From: Azolla caroliniana
Taxonomy: Eukaryota; Polypodiophyta
Assembly (NCBI GenBank): GCA_043228905.1
Contig: JBHGNT010000003.1
Coordinates: 5,084,001 to 5,148,000, forward strand
Direction of reading: 5' to 3'
DNA: 64,000 nucleotides
Below the pieces are notes generated by a model. That model was not told the DNA's origin, made no database searches, and saw nothing but the letters and a program-made list of their open reading frames with translations. Shown one piece after another: positions 1 through 9,978 of the stretch. Each line of letters opens with the position of its first letter. The stretch's first letter is position 1. The position numbers and the translations under genes are program-made.

Positions 1-2161
1 TGCAATTTTTTCATTATATGCAATGTACATAACAAGTAGATTTATATAGTAGCAATGTAGCATGAGAGCTTATTGAAGTGTGTTCATGATTGATTAATAT
101 AGTTTCATTGCAAAAATCCAACTTAGACAATCAATCCTTAGTAAAGAGACATATTTACTAGAGTTTAGTAAATGAAGGAATGATCAATGCTCAGTGAAGA
201 GAATGATTTACAAATCCTCGTCCATACCATTTGTTGAAGCTAGAATGAAGAACAAATGGAAAGATGACCCCTAAGACATCCATGGTGGTTACTCTAGCCA
301 ATGATGGTAAGATGTCTGTTCTATTTACCAACGCATAATCCTAGACAAGGACCTAATTATTGAAAAGATTATAGTTCATGAGTATCATAATACACTTCAT
401 GCAAATGCTTTCTTAGAGATATGTGTTCTTCACATAGTTTATGCTAGACTCTCACTAAGGGAAGACAAATGAGTTAGTTTAAGCTGGACTCACTTAGACA
501 AGAAAGATGAGTCTGTTGATACTACACTTAATGGGGGAAGACAAATGATCTAGACTCGCTAAAGGAAGAAAGGGAGTGCACGCCCGATATCAAATTGATA
601 AGTGAAGTTGGTAGATCCATCTACGATTTTGAGTTGACAATCTCTCTTTTAAAGGAGAAGATGCCCCGAATTAAGGAGATTGATAAACTTTGGTTCAATA
701 TTTCAAAGTAACTCTAGTGGATTAAAAGAGAATATTTTACACTAGTCAAGGATCATGTAGTGGCGGACAATGAAGAAGAGAATGCAACTAATGATTCTTA
801 TTGCCTAGATATGAAAATTACCAATGATAGTGGGATAGCTACACATGAGGATAGTGCATAATGTGTACATATTGAAATATATGAGTATTATTTACTCGAT
901 GTTAGGAGAAAGGCAACTATGGTTTTAATCTCATACCTTTTCGAGATACAAATTTGTGACTTCTATGACATTTATTTAATTTTAGGCAAAAAAGACTTCT
1001 AAAATGTAAATATCAAGGTTTTTTATTATCATTTATAGAAATGCTCTATAGATGCAAAGATATTTTGGAAATAAAGTAAAAAACCTACGTCTTTTATGGA
1101 ATATAAGGTAATATTCCAATTGTGACATTTTATGCGAATCATTACTTGTCATGATCAATGCTCTCTATATAAGTCTCATTAGACATTGATCAAGTAGCAA
1201 CATGCAAAGTGAAGATAATGTAGTAATTCTCTTTAACAAAAGTATTTGGTATTAGACAAAAATATTTGAGTCTAAATGAATTGTGATAGAGAATGAAGGC
1301 CCAAGCTTGAATTCAACCAATTGGCAAAACTTGGCTTGGTGGTTGTAGAAAATGCTATTTCAATGCACATGGATATTATGATTGTGGCTTCTATTGTAGA
1401 GTTTGTGGCATATGAAGTGTGAAAATACTGATTATTTTGATGGTGAACTATTGATTATCGCAACGCATATGAATCATAGAGGATCGTAGAGGTTAATTTA
1501 TGGCAAATGCATTGCTTACATTGCATACTGCCAAATGTATACAATCTTCCATCCATGCAAAAGTGTTTTATTGATGGGCAATGGCATGTAGGTTGCCTTG
1601 AGTAACTGTGTTGAAACATCAAGACATTTTTTATGTGACACATGCTTTTTCTATACACCAAGGCTTTACCCTCCTCGTGGTATAAGTTAGTGTTGAACTT
1701 TGTTAGGTATTGGATCTATCGTACAATGGCGTATGACAAATAGGTTCTTAGCCGATAGCCTCCATGGAGTATAACAACATTGTCTAAGTTGAAAAGAAGA
1801 TTAACTTGGCCATTCTTGTACCTAAGCTACACGGCCACCTCGTCCTTTAGAAGAGTTGTAGCCTTTATGTAAGCCAATGCTACAACGGCTTGTAGGTTTG
1901 CAATGCCATAATATTCTAAATTCTAACTATTTGTAGTAGTGACAACAAGGATACTTTGTAGAGTCAAGATACCATAATATATAAACTACATTCAAGGAAA
2001 AAGTCAGTGCAAGAGAGATATCTATATCACAAGCAATGAAGATGGGGTTAAAACCCCCCCTTCTATATAAACTCCATGTGTATTAAACGTACCTTTAAAT
2101 TCTAAAATTTCTTTAAATACCCGCTATAGATAGTGTGATGCTAGAGATACAATCGGTAATC
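1..2161. other. Unassigned AT-rich stretch
   Basis: No reading frame of useful length or recognisable protein motif was found on either strand. The composition is AT-rich and resembles decayed transposon DNA, but I cannot place it in a family. It ends at the 4-bp ACGT (2162-2165) that flanks the LTR starting at 2166. Confidence 0.4.
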
Positions 2162-2475
2162 ACGTTGTCGCGAAGATGCTCGCGTACATATGCTACTTGA
2201 GCGGGGCCACCGGGGCTACGAACCAGGGAGGACGGTCACGAATTTGTCGAAAAGATTTGACGATGTGGATAGGAGTCGAGGAAACCAATGCCACATTTTG
2301 AAAAGATCGAAAGATTGACAATTATAAGAAGTATAATAATATTGATCGATGGTAAAAGAAGAAGAGAAATAAGAAGTATATTTATAAGAAGAATTGTATA
2401 TTGATGGTGATATCACGTATTGAGCCCCCCCATTACACAAGCCTTACGAGGGTTTTTATAGGTCTATCTATGCAC

Positions 2476-2565
2476 AAAACCATGGGCTTGGACCCATGGT
2501 TTTTGGGCACACGGTTTTTCTTGTGGCATGCACAAAACCATGGGCTTGGAACATGGTTTTGTGCA
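2476..2565. repeat. Two adjacent near-identical hairpins inside the E1 LTR
   Basis: AAAACCATGGG (2476-2486) is perfectly complementary to CCCATGGTTTT (2493-2503) across a 6-nt loop. A second stem, TGCACAAAACCATG (2529-2542) with CATGGTTTTGTGCA (2552-2565), has a 9-nt loop. Both share the core CAAAACCATGGGCTTGGA, so they look like a duplicated palindrome. They lie upstream of the LTR TATA motif on the minus strand, i.e. in U3. Confidence 0.75.
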
Positions 2566-2635
2566 CACGGTTTTGTACGGTAGTTTTCCTATGCCTTTTG
2601 AATATGAAAAGAAATACATAATATTTAAAGTATTT

Positions 2636-2706
2636 GGTAGTAGCCCTAATGGTAAGATAAATGCCTTCTATCTTGGAGATGCAAGGTTCAAATCTTGCTT
2701 GCACCC
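2636..2706 (+). other. tRNA-like module, antisense to the E1 LTR
   Basis: TAGCCCTAATGG (2641-2652) matches the Pol III A-box consensus TRGYNNARNNGG at all but one position. GGTTCAAATCT (2685-2695) resembles the B box GGTTCGANTCC (two differences). Spacing fits a tRNA. The module runs plus, opposite to the LTR. The anticodon arm is not well formed, so this is a tRNA-derived or SINE-like sequence, not a tRNA gene. Confidence 0.55.
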
Positions 2707-2821
2707 CTTTATATGCACTCGAATGCCACTAGGCCCTAGGATAACTTTTATATTTATAATCGTTTGTGTAATGTGCGTGGAATTACACTATTTCACAATT
2801 TCTCCCATTGGACACGCAACA

Positions 2822-2833
2822 TCACGACATCCA
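2822..2833 (-). other. Polypurine tract of E1
   Basis: On the minus strand the sequence is GGTGGGGGTGGA, directly before the LTR start TGTCGTGA. The same tract, GGTGGGGGCGGA, abuts the 3' LTRs at 21557 and 23289, which ties E1, E2 and E3 to one superfamily lineage. Confidence 0.65.
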
Positions 2834-3289
2834 CCCCCACCACACCGCACATCCTTCGGCATGTGCCAAGAAGAAAAGAGTGATGTGGTGGACTCAAAGG
2901 TGGTTGGCCTTTGATTTCTTTCTTTTTTACGCCTCGCTTGCATCAGCCTTTGTCCTCCATTTTGAGCACATGCATTCCTTCCACCCGAACCATCGTTGCC
3001 ATCCGATCAACCATATCATTCACTTGCCCTTCGCATTGCCATGACCACTTGGCATAACCCTTTTTGCTCCACCTGAGCGTAACCCTTCATGCATCATACA
3101 CGTGTTGCCTTCATCCCGACCATCTCCTTAGTCATCAAACTTCCTCTGATCGGCCTTTCTTGTCTCATGCTTGCCTTCCCTCATGCTCACTAGCCTCAAC
3201 CGGGTGTCGCGGTTCGTCTTCTTCAACCTATGGCTAGGTCGGCTCAACTTCTGTTTGGATCGGTCTTGACCATTCAACTTCTCACTTGG

Positions 3290-4314
3290 TCAGCCTTCGT
3301 CTGGATTTGCATTCGGCCAAATCTGACTCAAACGAACGGCTTCCGTCCGGGTCGGCTTCCATCTGGGTTTCGGTTGGGTCGGGTCCGGTTGATCACTTCC
3401 TGTCCGGGTTGGCTTCCGTTCGGGTCGGAATACCAACCGTGTCATCTTCCATTTGGGTTGTCTTCCGGTTCTTCCTTTCTTAATGCTCTCTGGCTCTTCA
3501 TCGAACTCTATTGTAGCTTTATTCTTGGCCTCCTTGTTGGCCACCGTTCCTCCGTATACGCTGGCTTCGACCCTCATCTCCTCGCCACCACTTCTGTCTC
3601 TCCGGTCTTATGTTGGCTCTCGGATACAACTGTTGGAGTCTCTAGAACCAGTGTGGAGGGATCCCTTCATCTGTGGTCATTCACCTCGTTGTCCTCATCT
3701 CCGTTTCGGTCCTTCAATTTCCTTTCACCACCTTCCATCTCTCCGGTCTCATGTTGGCAATCGGGTACAACTACCGAAGTCTCAGGAATAATTGTGGGGA
3801 GAACCTCGGCACCATTTGTCACCGTCTTCTCATCCATATCCATCTTTCGCTCAACGTTGTTATTCGCATTGTCTTCAATATTTGCTTCCCCACCACTTTC
3901 CGTCTCTTGGGTCTCATGTTGGCTCTTAGACACAATTGCCCAAGTCTCTAGATCAAGTGTTGGGAAATTCTCGACACGATCATTCGTCGTGGACTCTTCC
4001 ATAGCCATCTGCGACTCGATGTCGCTCCTCGTGGCTACCACCTCAATCACGTCGACCTCGCACTCTTTACATCCCTCGATCACGCAAACTTTGCTCATGC
4101 TTGCACCTTCATCACTCGATGTTTCAGACACGATGCATGTTCCGAAACATTTGTCCTCGGTTGAAGTGGCGTTCGAAGTCCTCGATTCATTGGTTTCATT
4201 CCTCGTTGTTGTTTCTTTGCAAGACGAGAAGGTGTCTTGTTCCACACCTTCTCTCGTGGTACCATCGTGGTACTGAACTTGGGCATTCATCTTGGCCACT
4301 TCATTAACCCGCAT
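3290..4314 (-). pseudogene. E1 internal coding remnant, acidic repeat protein
   Basis: A minus-strand frame at 3667-4314 encodes about 215 residues rich in Glu, Asp, Thr and Ser. It contains a degenerate repeated unit with a core like ETxxVxxxQHETxExE, seen at least twice, and the corresponding DNA unit recurs further left (around 3600, 3740 and 3905, plus-strand text GGTCTCATGTTGGC). A second frame (3290-3577) continues on the same strand. A similar DNA repeat (GTCTCACGTCGGCTCT) occupies the equivalent 3' part of E2 (23302-24660). No protease, RT or integrase motif is present. The opposite-strand 348-codon frame at 3230-4276 is most likely an antisense shadow of this low-complexity repeat. 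Function unknown; probably a non-enzymatic or spurious 3' region of a non-autonomous element. Confidence 0.4.
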
Positions 4315-4369
4315 TCGTCGGGAGGTCTCTTCTTCTCATACATAGCCCGTTTTTCTTCTCCAACCACTC

Positions 4370-4611
4370 TTTTATAGATGCCCCCATGCATATGATGCAT
4401 GTGAGGGTGCAAGACATGCATGTAATGCATAAAATGCATGAGATGTATGTTTGCCATTTGGCGCTCATGCATTACATGTGTTGCATGATAACCATGTCAC
4501 TCATTCAAGCTCTCATGTATGAGAATTTACATGTAAAAGTATAATGATAAAATATAACTTTAAAAAATGACTCAGTTTTTTTTTCGTTTCACACTGAAAA
4601 TCTTCAAGACA
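4370..4611 (-). repeat. LTR fragment (U3/R), related to the solo LTR at 55431
   Basis: The minus strand starts TGTCTTGAAGATTTTC at 4611 and runs through an ATGCAT-rich stretch to a TATA motif CATCTATAAAAGAG near 4378. The same order (ATGTAAATTCTCATAC, GCCAAATGGCAAAC, CATCTATAAAA) occurs on the plus strand at about 56185-56325, inside the solo LTR 55431-56616. Most of U5 is missing here. Confidence 0.55.
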
Positions 4612-4615
4612 CCGT

Positions 4616-5175
4616 GCTTCACGATCAACCCGGCCCCAGTCCCGGTTCCATCACCGTCCGATCCAGGTTCCGGATCCGTCCAAAACATTATTTGAATAAC
4701 TTGGCCGTATCCATTTGTCCAAGTTATACAACCCAACCTTTTTGTGCTCCAAGCACATAGATAAAATATAAAGAGATATGGCTCTACTTATATACTCTTG
4801 AATCCTGATATTGTCTTATCTATGTGGGATATCCCAAAGTTTTGTTTTCCTCTTCTTCTTCTCAAACTTCACACTCACATAACTTGACACTAAGTTGTCC
4901 GTTTCACATGTAGTAAAATGCATTCAAAAGCTCTTGAAGACATCTATCTTTTCGTACCAAGATATTAAACTAATATAAAATAATATCTTCACTATTATTG
5001 TTTCATATTGTGTGTGAAGAACCACACTCGATTTTGTACATTCAATTTTCACATGTAGTAAAATGCATTCGAAAGCTCTTGAAAACATCTATCTTTTCGT
5101 ACCAAGATATTAAACTAATATAAAATAATATCTTCACTATTATTGTTTCATATTGTGTGTGAAGAACCACACTCG
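4616..5175 (-). repeat. Repeat A (LTR-like) with a 139-bp tandem duplication
   Basis: The block from about 4910 to 5048 is repeated almost exactly at 5049-5175 (shared text includes GTAGTAAAATGCATTC and CTTTTCGTACCAAG). The reverse complement of the whole region matches about 55482-55830 on the plus strand, with a shared GATATCCCACATA and a TATA-like motif (TATATAAG, minus strand near 4790). It looks like the U3 and promoter part of an LTR of another family. The chromovirus begins abruptly at 5176, so the boundary is a truncation or recombination junction. Confidence 0.55.
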
Positions 5176-6024
5176 CAACAACAACATGGGGAGTTAGCAT
5201 TACGGGTACAACAACTCGAAGCAGCGTTACAACAACAAGGTTCAAATCCCCAAGGATTTCATAAAGAACCCAAGATTGGACTTCCTGTGAAATTTGATGG
5301 AACGCGATCGCAATTCCGGGAATTCCTTAATCAAGTACGCTTAGTCACCCAGATGCATCCTTCCCGATATCCCACTGATGCATCTCGAGTCGGCCTAATA
5401 GGCACGTTACTTAGCGGCTCAGCCTTGGCATGGTTCGCTCCGCTTCTAGAAAAACAATCACCCTTGCTTAATAACTTTGAAGATTTTATTGGTGAGTTTA
5501 AAGCCTGCTTTGGAGATACCAACAGCATCAGGACGGCTATCAACAAGATTCGAAGATTGCGTCAAGGCGATCGTCCAGCCTCTGCCTACGCGGCGGATTT
5601 CCGTCTACTTGCCTCAGATATTCCCTGGTATGATCAGGCCCTCATGGAGCAGTTTCGCTACGGCTTGCGCAATGATGTCAAAGATGTGCTTTTAACCTTC
5701 CCCGAAGAACCAAAGTCTCTTACAGAGGCAATCAGTCGAGCGGTCCGATGTGACACCGCCTTTTCGAACGACGTTCGGAGCGTAAGTTACAAATACCACG
5801 CTCTCGGCCGGAACCCACATACGCCTCAGTCACGACTAAACCATTTGCATGCGATGTACCTCAAGCCAATATTCCGACACCGATGGAGATCGACACCATG
5901 CGTCGACGCGGCCCGTTATCGGAAGAAGAAAAGCAACGACGACATGCCAATCGATTATGTCTTTATTGTGGTGGACCAGGGCATATCGCCATCAATTGTC
6001 CCCATAGGCCAAGAAGACAGGTAA
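5176..6024 (+). pseudogene. Chromovirus gag with zinc knuckle
   Basis: The frame entering at 5143 encodes a gag capsid-like region (motifs such as LPVKFDGTRSQFREFLNQV and FRYGLRNDVKDVLLTFP), typical of Ty3 Gag, from about 5176 to 5770. A frameshift near 5770-5880 moves the reading to another frame, where the zinc knuckle CLYCGGPGHIAINC (C-x2-C-x4-H-x4-C, 5958-5999) is intact. The first 30-odd bases of the long frame belong to the neighbouring repeat A, so the annotated start is not the native one. Gag would form the particle and the knuckle would bind element RNA. Confidence 0.8.
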
Positions 6025-6217
6025 ATCAAATCGTCGCTTGTACTAAACCCAAGTCAATTCTTTCATTCGGAGTGTCTGATAGTATTAATAGTACTAATAG
6101 AGTGTTAGATAGTATTCATAGTACTAATAGCCCAAGTATCTGAAACAAATTTGAAATCCTTAGTCAATTAGATGAAGAGTTAAACGATCGAGTCCAGCCA
6201 AAATAGGAGCCGTTTGG

Positions 6218-6640
6218 TTGGACAGCAGTCCTAGATCTGTACAGCCCATTAGTGGTTCCATTCCTTCCAAGCAAGTTAGCAATGTGTTCCTAGCCCAAGT
6301 TATTGTTAGTACTAAAAGTACTCCCCCAGTACCCGTCCTAGCACTCTTAGATTCCGGAGCTAATTCCTGTTTCATGGATCAAAATTTTGCCCAAACTTCT
6401 CATATATCCCTAAGAAAACTTCCTTGTCCCGCATCTGTAGTAGTCATTGATGGTCGTCCCATTGCTTCCGGGAATATTGTAGAAGAATCAGAACCCATTC
6501 AAGTTGTCCTAGGTAGTTTTGTGTGTGTAATATCATTTAATATAATTAGTAGTCCAGAGCATCCCATTGTCCTAGGATTACCTTGGTTTGAATTACATAA
6601 TCCAACCATAGATTGGAGAACAAGAGAAGTCCGATATTGA
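6218..6640 (+). pseudogene. Chromovirus aspartic protease
   Basis: The motif LALLDSGANSCFMD places the catalytic Asp at 6350-6352 in a retropepsin context, and PIVLGLPWF further on is the usual second conserved block. The frame stops at 6638-6640, where a TGA follows VRY. The sequence continues in the same frame into the RT region, so the stop is a nonsense change in a longer polyprotein. The protease would have cleaved Gag-Pol. Confidence 0.8.
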
Positions 6641-6715
6641 CCACCCCAAGAATCTACTCACCGAGTTTCGACCATTTCACTCCATCAATTACGCAAAGAA
6701 GGACACAAGGAGGCA

Positions 6716-8205
6716 ATGTTCCTATTTGCAATATCACTACATCCTTCCAACACTATTAAGGACTCCTCAGTACAACTTCCGGCAAAATATCATCCTTATG
6801 CCGATGTATTTGACAAGGTAAAAGCCGATACCCTTCCTCATCACCGTCCCTATGACTGTCCCATCGATTTACAACCAGGAACCGAGCCACCATGGGGACC
6901 AATTTACAACTTGTCACCCACCGAGTTAGAAGTCCTTCGAGCCTACATCGAGGAGAACTTGGCAAGCGGGTTCATCCGTCATTCGAAATCTCCAGCCGGT
7001 GCACCCATCTTCTTTGTCAAGAAGAAAGATGGCTCACTTCGTCTCGTCGTTGATTACCGCGGATTGAATAAGGTCACCATCCGGAATAGGTATGCACTTC
7101 CTCTTATATCAAGTCTTTTAGAGCGAATTAATGGTGCCAAGTTTTTTACCAAAATCGATCTACGAGGAGCGTATAACCTCGTGCGGATCCGACCGGGAGA
7201 TGAATGGAAGACCGCCTTTCGCACGCGGTATGGGCACGCGGTATGCCGTTCGGCCTAACCAATGCACCCGCAGTCTTCCAACACATGGCAAATGATATAT
7301 TCAGAGACCTCTTGGATATCTGTTTGATCATCTATCTTGATGATCTATTGATTTATTCGAAGACCCAGCAAGAGCACGATTCTCATGTACTATTAGTACT
7401 AAAGCGACTCTGCGAGAATGGTCTTTATGCCAAGCTAGAAAAATGTAGCTTTGACTGCAAGCAAGTGGAATTTCTAGGCTACGTCATTTCCTCAAAGGGC
7501 AACGCCATGGATCCAGCTAAAGTCCAAACTGTACTAGAGTGGCAAATTCCACGGTCGGTACGAGATGTACAATGTTTTCTAGGTTTTGCTAACTTCTACC
7601 GTAAGTTTATACAGGATTACTCGAAGATTATCTTACCCCTCACACAACTTACGAAGAAGGGCCAAGCATTTCTTTGGTCCATTGAAGCAGATATGGCTTT
7701 TCGGCTTCTTAAGAAAGCCTTTACATTAGCACTGATTCTAGCTCATGTGGATACTAGCAAACCATTCATCATGGAGGCCGATGCTTCAGATTTCACCCTC
7801 GGTAACATCCTTTCTCAACAAGGAGATAAAGAAGAGTTGCATCCGGTGGCTTTCCATTCGCGCAAATTCGATGTTGCGGAAATCAACTACGAAATACATG
7901 ACAAGGAGTTATTAGCCATCGTGGATTCATTTGTGCAATGGCGGCATTTCTTAGAGGGCTCTCCACATCAGGTCGTTGTCTTTAGTGATCATAAAAATAT
8001 TGCTTATTTCCAGAACGCTCGCGTACTAAATCGACGGCAAGCTCGATGGGCGCAATTCCTCACGCGTTTCGACTTCAAAATCACATATCGACTGGGGAAG
8101 CAACAAGGAAAAGCAGATGCACTATCACAGTGTTCATATCTTGCACCTCGTCCTGGTGATCCAACATTTGATAATCTAAAGCAAGTAATCTTGGGACCAA
8201 CATGA
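6716..8205 (+). pseudogene. Chromovirus reverse transcriptase and RNase H
   Basis: The N-terminal RT (6716-7258) has [20 protein letters not shown] and [16 protein letters not shown] small deletion with frameshift around 7220-7250 removes residues before [13 protein letters not shown]. The downstream frame (from 7204) has the catalytic YLDD at 7333-7344, a normal thumb (FLGYVISSKG, CFLGFANFYRKFI), and then RNase H motifs (MEADASDFTLG, NYEIHDKELLAI, VVVFSDHKN). The frame ends with TGA at 8203-8205, but the same frame continues into integrase. The enzyme would copy element RNA and degrade the template strand. Confidence 0.9.
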
Positions 8206-9707
8206 TTGGACACGACGCGGATTTTTCACACCCCGATGGATTCACAGATTACCGATGACATACGTGCAAACTTGAAGACGGATTGTTTTGCTCAAGACAT
8301 CCTGGCGCACATTGATACTTCTCGGGCATCCTGTTCTCAGTTTCAACAACCAGGTATTGACTACCGACAATTCGAATATCATGATGGTTTGTTATTCTTT
8401 AAAAAGCGCGTATATGTCCCCGATTGCTCCTATCGCCTTCAAATCGTCCAGCATTGTCACGACACCCATATGGTAGGACATTTTAGTAGTACTAAAACGT
8501 TGGAGCTAGTGCATCGATCTTTTTGGTGACCCCACATGCGTCGTTTTGTCGACGACTACGTTCGGACCTGTGATGCTTGCTACCGAGCAAAGATGCCACG
8601 ACACCATCCATATGGCTTGTTGGAACCCTTACCGATTCCAAGTAAGCCGTGGCAGTCTATTTGTCTTGATTTTATCACAGATCTGCCGGTCTTGCAGGGG
8701 TTTGACGCTATCTTAACCATCATCGATCGATATACAAAGCTAACACATTTTGTTCCGTGTACTAAGGCCATCACTAGCGAGGAAACCGCCGTCCTAGTCA
8801 TGTGTAAGGTATTTCGGCATCATGGCCTCCCAGACAGTATCATCAGTGACCGAGGACCGCAATTTGTCTCCAAAATTTGGCAGCATCTCTTCAAGATGCT
8901 CAAGGTCTCTTGCAACCTCTCCTTCGGCTACCATCCTCAGACCGATGGGCATGCAGAACGAACAAACCAAACGCTGGAGCAATATCTCCAGTGTTTCCTG
9001 AGTTATGAACATGACAATTGGGCCGAGATTCTCCACTTTGCGGAGTTTGCGTATAATAATGTTGTTCACTCCTCGACTCGAGTCTCCCCATTCTACGCTT
9101 ATACCGGTTCTCAGCCTCGCTGGTCGGTGATCGACACCCCGGAGCTACCTACCAATCCTCGTGTCGGGGATCATTTGGAGAGACTACGCAAGATCCAGAT
9201 AGATCTCTCGACTCATCTTCGTCATGCTCAACAGACACAGAAGACTTACGTGGATCGTCATCGGCTTCCCTCCTCTTTTGCCATCGGAGATCGAGTATGC
9301 TCTTATGTCATCACATCAAGACTACTCGACCATGCGACAAGTTGGATTATCGACGACTCGGTCCTTTCCGTATTACGGGTTGATGTCACATTCTGCCTTG
9401 ATCTCCCTCCACAGCTTCAGATACATCCGGTTTTCCATTGTTCTCTTCTTGAACCTTATAAAGCAAACACCATTCCCGATCGTGTTACACCACCGCCGCC
9501 CCCGCTGGAGTTGGACACCGGCCCGGAGTATGAAGTTGCTGCCATCCTTGACTCCAAACTTATTCGCAACAAACTTTATTATTTGGTCGATTGGGTTGGT
9601 TATAGTCCGAGCGAACGCACTTGGGAACCCGTCCAGCATGTTGGCAATGCTCCGGATCTGCTTGCTGATTTCCACCGAAAATATCCATACAAACCCGGTC
9701 CACAATC
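8206..9707 (+). pseudogene. Chromovirus integrase with C-terminal chromodomain
   Basis: The HHCC zinc-binding region spans 8430-8590 and is interrupted by a TGA at 8527-8529 inside a typical HRSFWWP motif. The catalytic core follows in the same frame: counting from the Met at 8536, Asp45 (SICLDFITDLP), Asp105 (IISDRGPQF) and Glu141 (HAERTNQTLEQ) give a DD35E spacing. The C-terminal domain ends in HPVFHCSLLEPY, and a proline-rich linker leads to a chromodomain (about 9520-9700) with the blocks YEVAAILDSKL, YYLVDWVGY and ERTWEPVQHV. Integrase joins the cDNA to chromosomal DNA, and the chromodomain is thought to direct it to marked chromatin. Confidence 0.9.
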
Positions 9708-9938
9708 ATCGTGTTACACCACCGCCGCCCCCGCTAGAGTTGGACGCCGGCCCGGAGTATGAAGTTGCTGCCATCCTCAACTCCAAACTTATTCGCAACA
9801 AACTTTATTATTTGGTCGATTGGGTTGGTTATAGTCCGAGCGAACGCACTTGGGAACCCGTCCAGCATGTTGCCAATGCTCCGGATCTGCTTGCTGATTT
9901 CCACCGAAAATATCCAGACAAACCCGGTCCACAATCAG
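9481..9938 (+). repeat. 229-bp tandem duplication of the chromodomain
   Basis: The block starting CGTGTTACACCACCGCC at 9481 restarts at 9710, a period of 229 bp, with only a handful of differences. Since 229 is not a multiple of three, the second chromodomain (about 9749-9930) is in the next frame relative to the integrase and the first copy. It is still an open, well-conserved chromodomain in that frame. Confidence 0.9.
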
Positions 9939-9965
9939 CGCCGACTCGTTCCACTTGTCGTCTTT

Positions 9966-9978
9966 AAGGGGGAGATAG
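9966..9978 (+). other. Polypurine tract of the chromovirus
   Basis: AAGGGGGAGATAG lies immediately before the LTR start TGTCATG at 9979, the expected plus-strand primer position. Confidence 0.75.

Larger units (their letters stand above)
2166..2821 (-). repeat. LTR (3' LTR of E1)
   Basis: The plus-strand sequence starts TGTCGCGAAG and ends ATCACGACA; read on the minus strand it runs TGTCGTGATG...CTTCGCGACA. A TATA-like CCTATAAAAACC lies on the minus strand near 2450-2462, separating a U3 side that contains two hairpins and a tRNA-like module from a downstream R/U5 side. The adjoining purine tract at 2822 and the shared junction sequence with E2 and E3 show that this is the 3' LTR of a minus-strand element. 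It is 656 bp long. Confidence 0.65.
2166..4611 (-). mobile_element. E1: rearranged non-autonomous Ty3-type LTR element
   Basis: The minus-strand element is bounded on the left by an LTR (2166-2821) ending in the TGTCG...CGACA type termini, followed by a purine tract at 2822-2833 that matches the one next to the 3' LTRs of E2 and E3. The interior holds an acidic, repeat-containing frame (3667-4314, minus) but no protease, RT or integrase motif. On the right, 4370-4611 looks like U3/R sequence of a different LTR, starting on the minus strand with TGTCTTGAAGATTTTC. The two ends are therefore not a matching LTR pair, so the element is a mosaic or a nested product. Flanks are ACGT on the left and CCGT on the right. 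Confidence 0.55.

Noticed and set aside
3230-4276. 348-codon plus-strand frame, the longest uninterrupted frame of the first 5 kb
   Set aside because: It is Ser/Leu/Phe-rich low complexity, overlaps an acidic minus-strand frame built from the same repeats, and has no recognisable domain. I treat it as an antisense shadow of E1.
5143-5175. Met at 5143 as the start of gag
   Set aside because: The first codons belong to repeat A, whose other copies (4910-5048 and 55.5 kb) are unrelated to gag. The frame extends there by chance.
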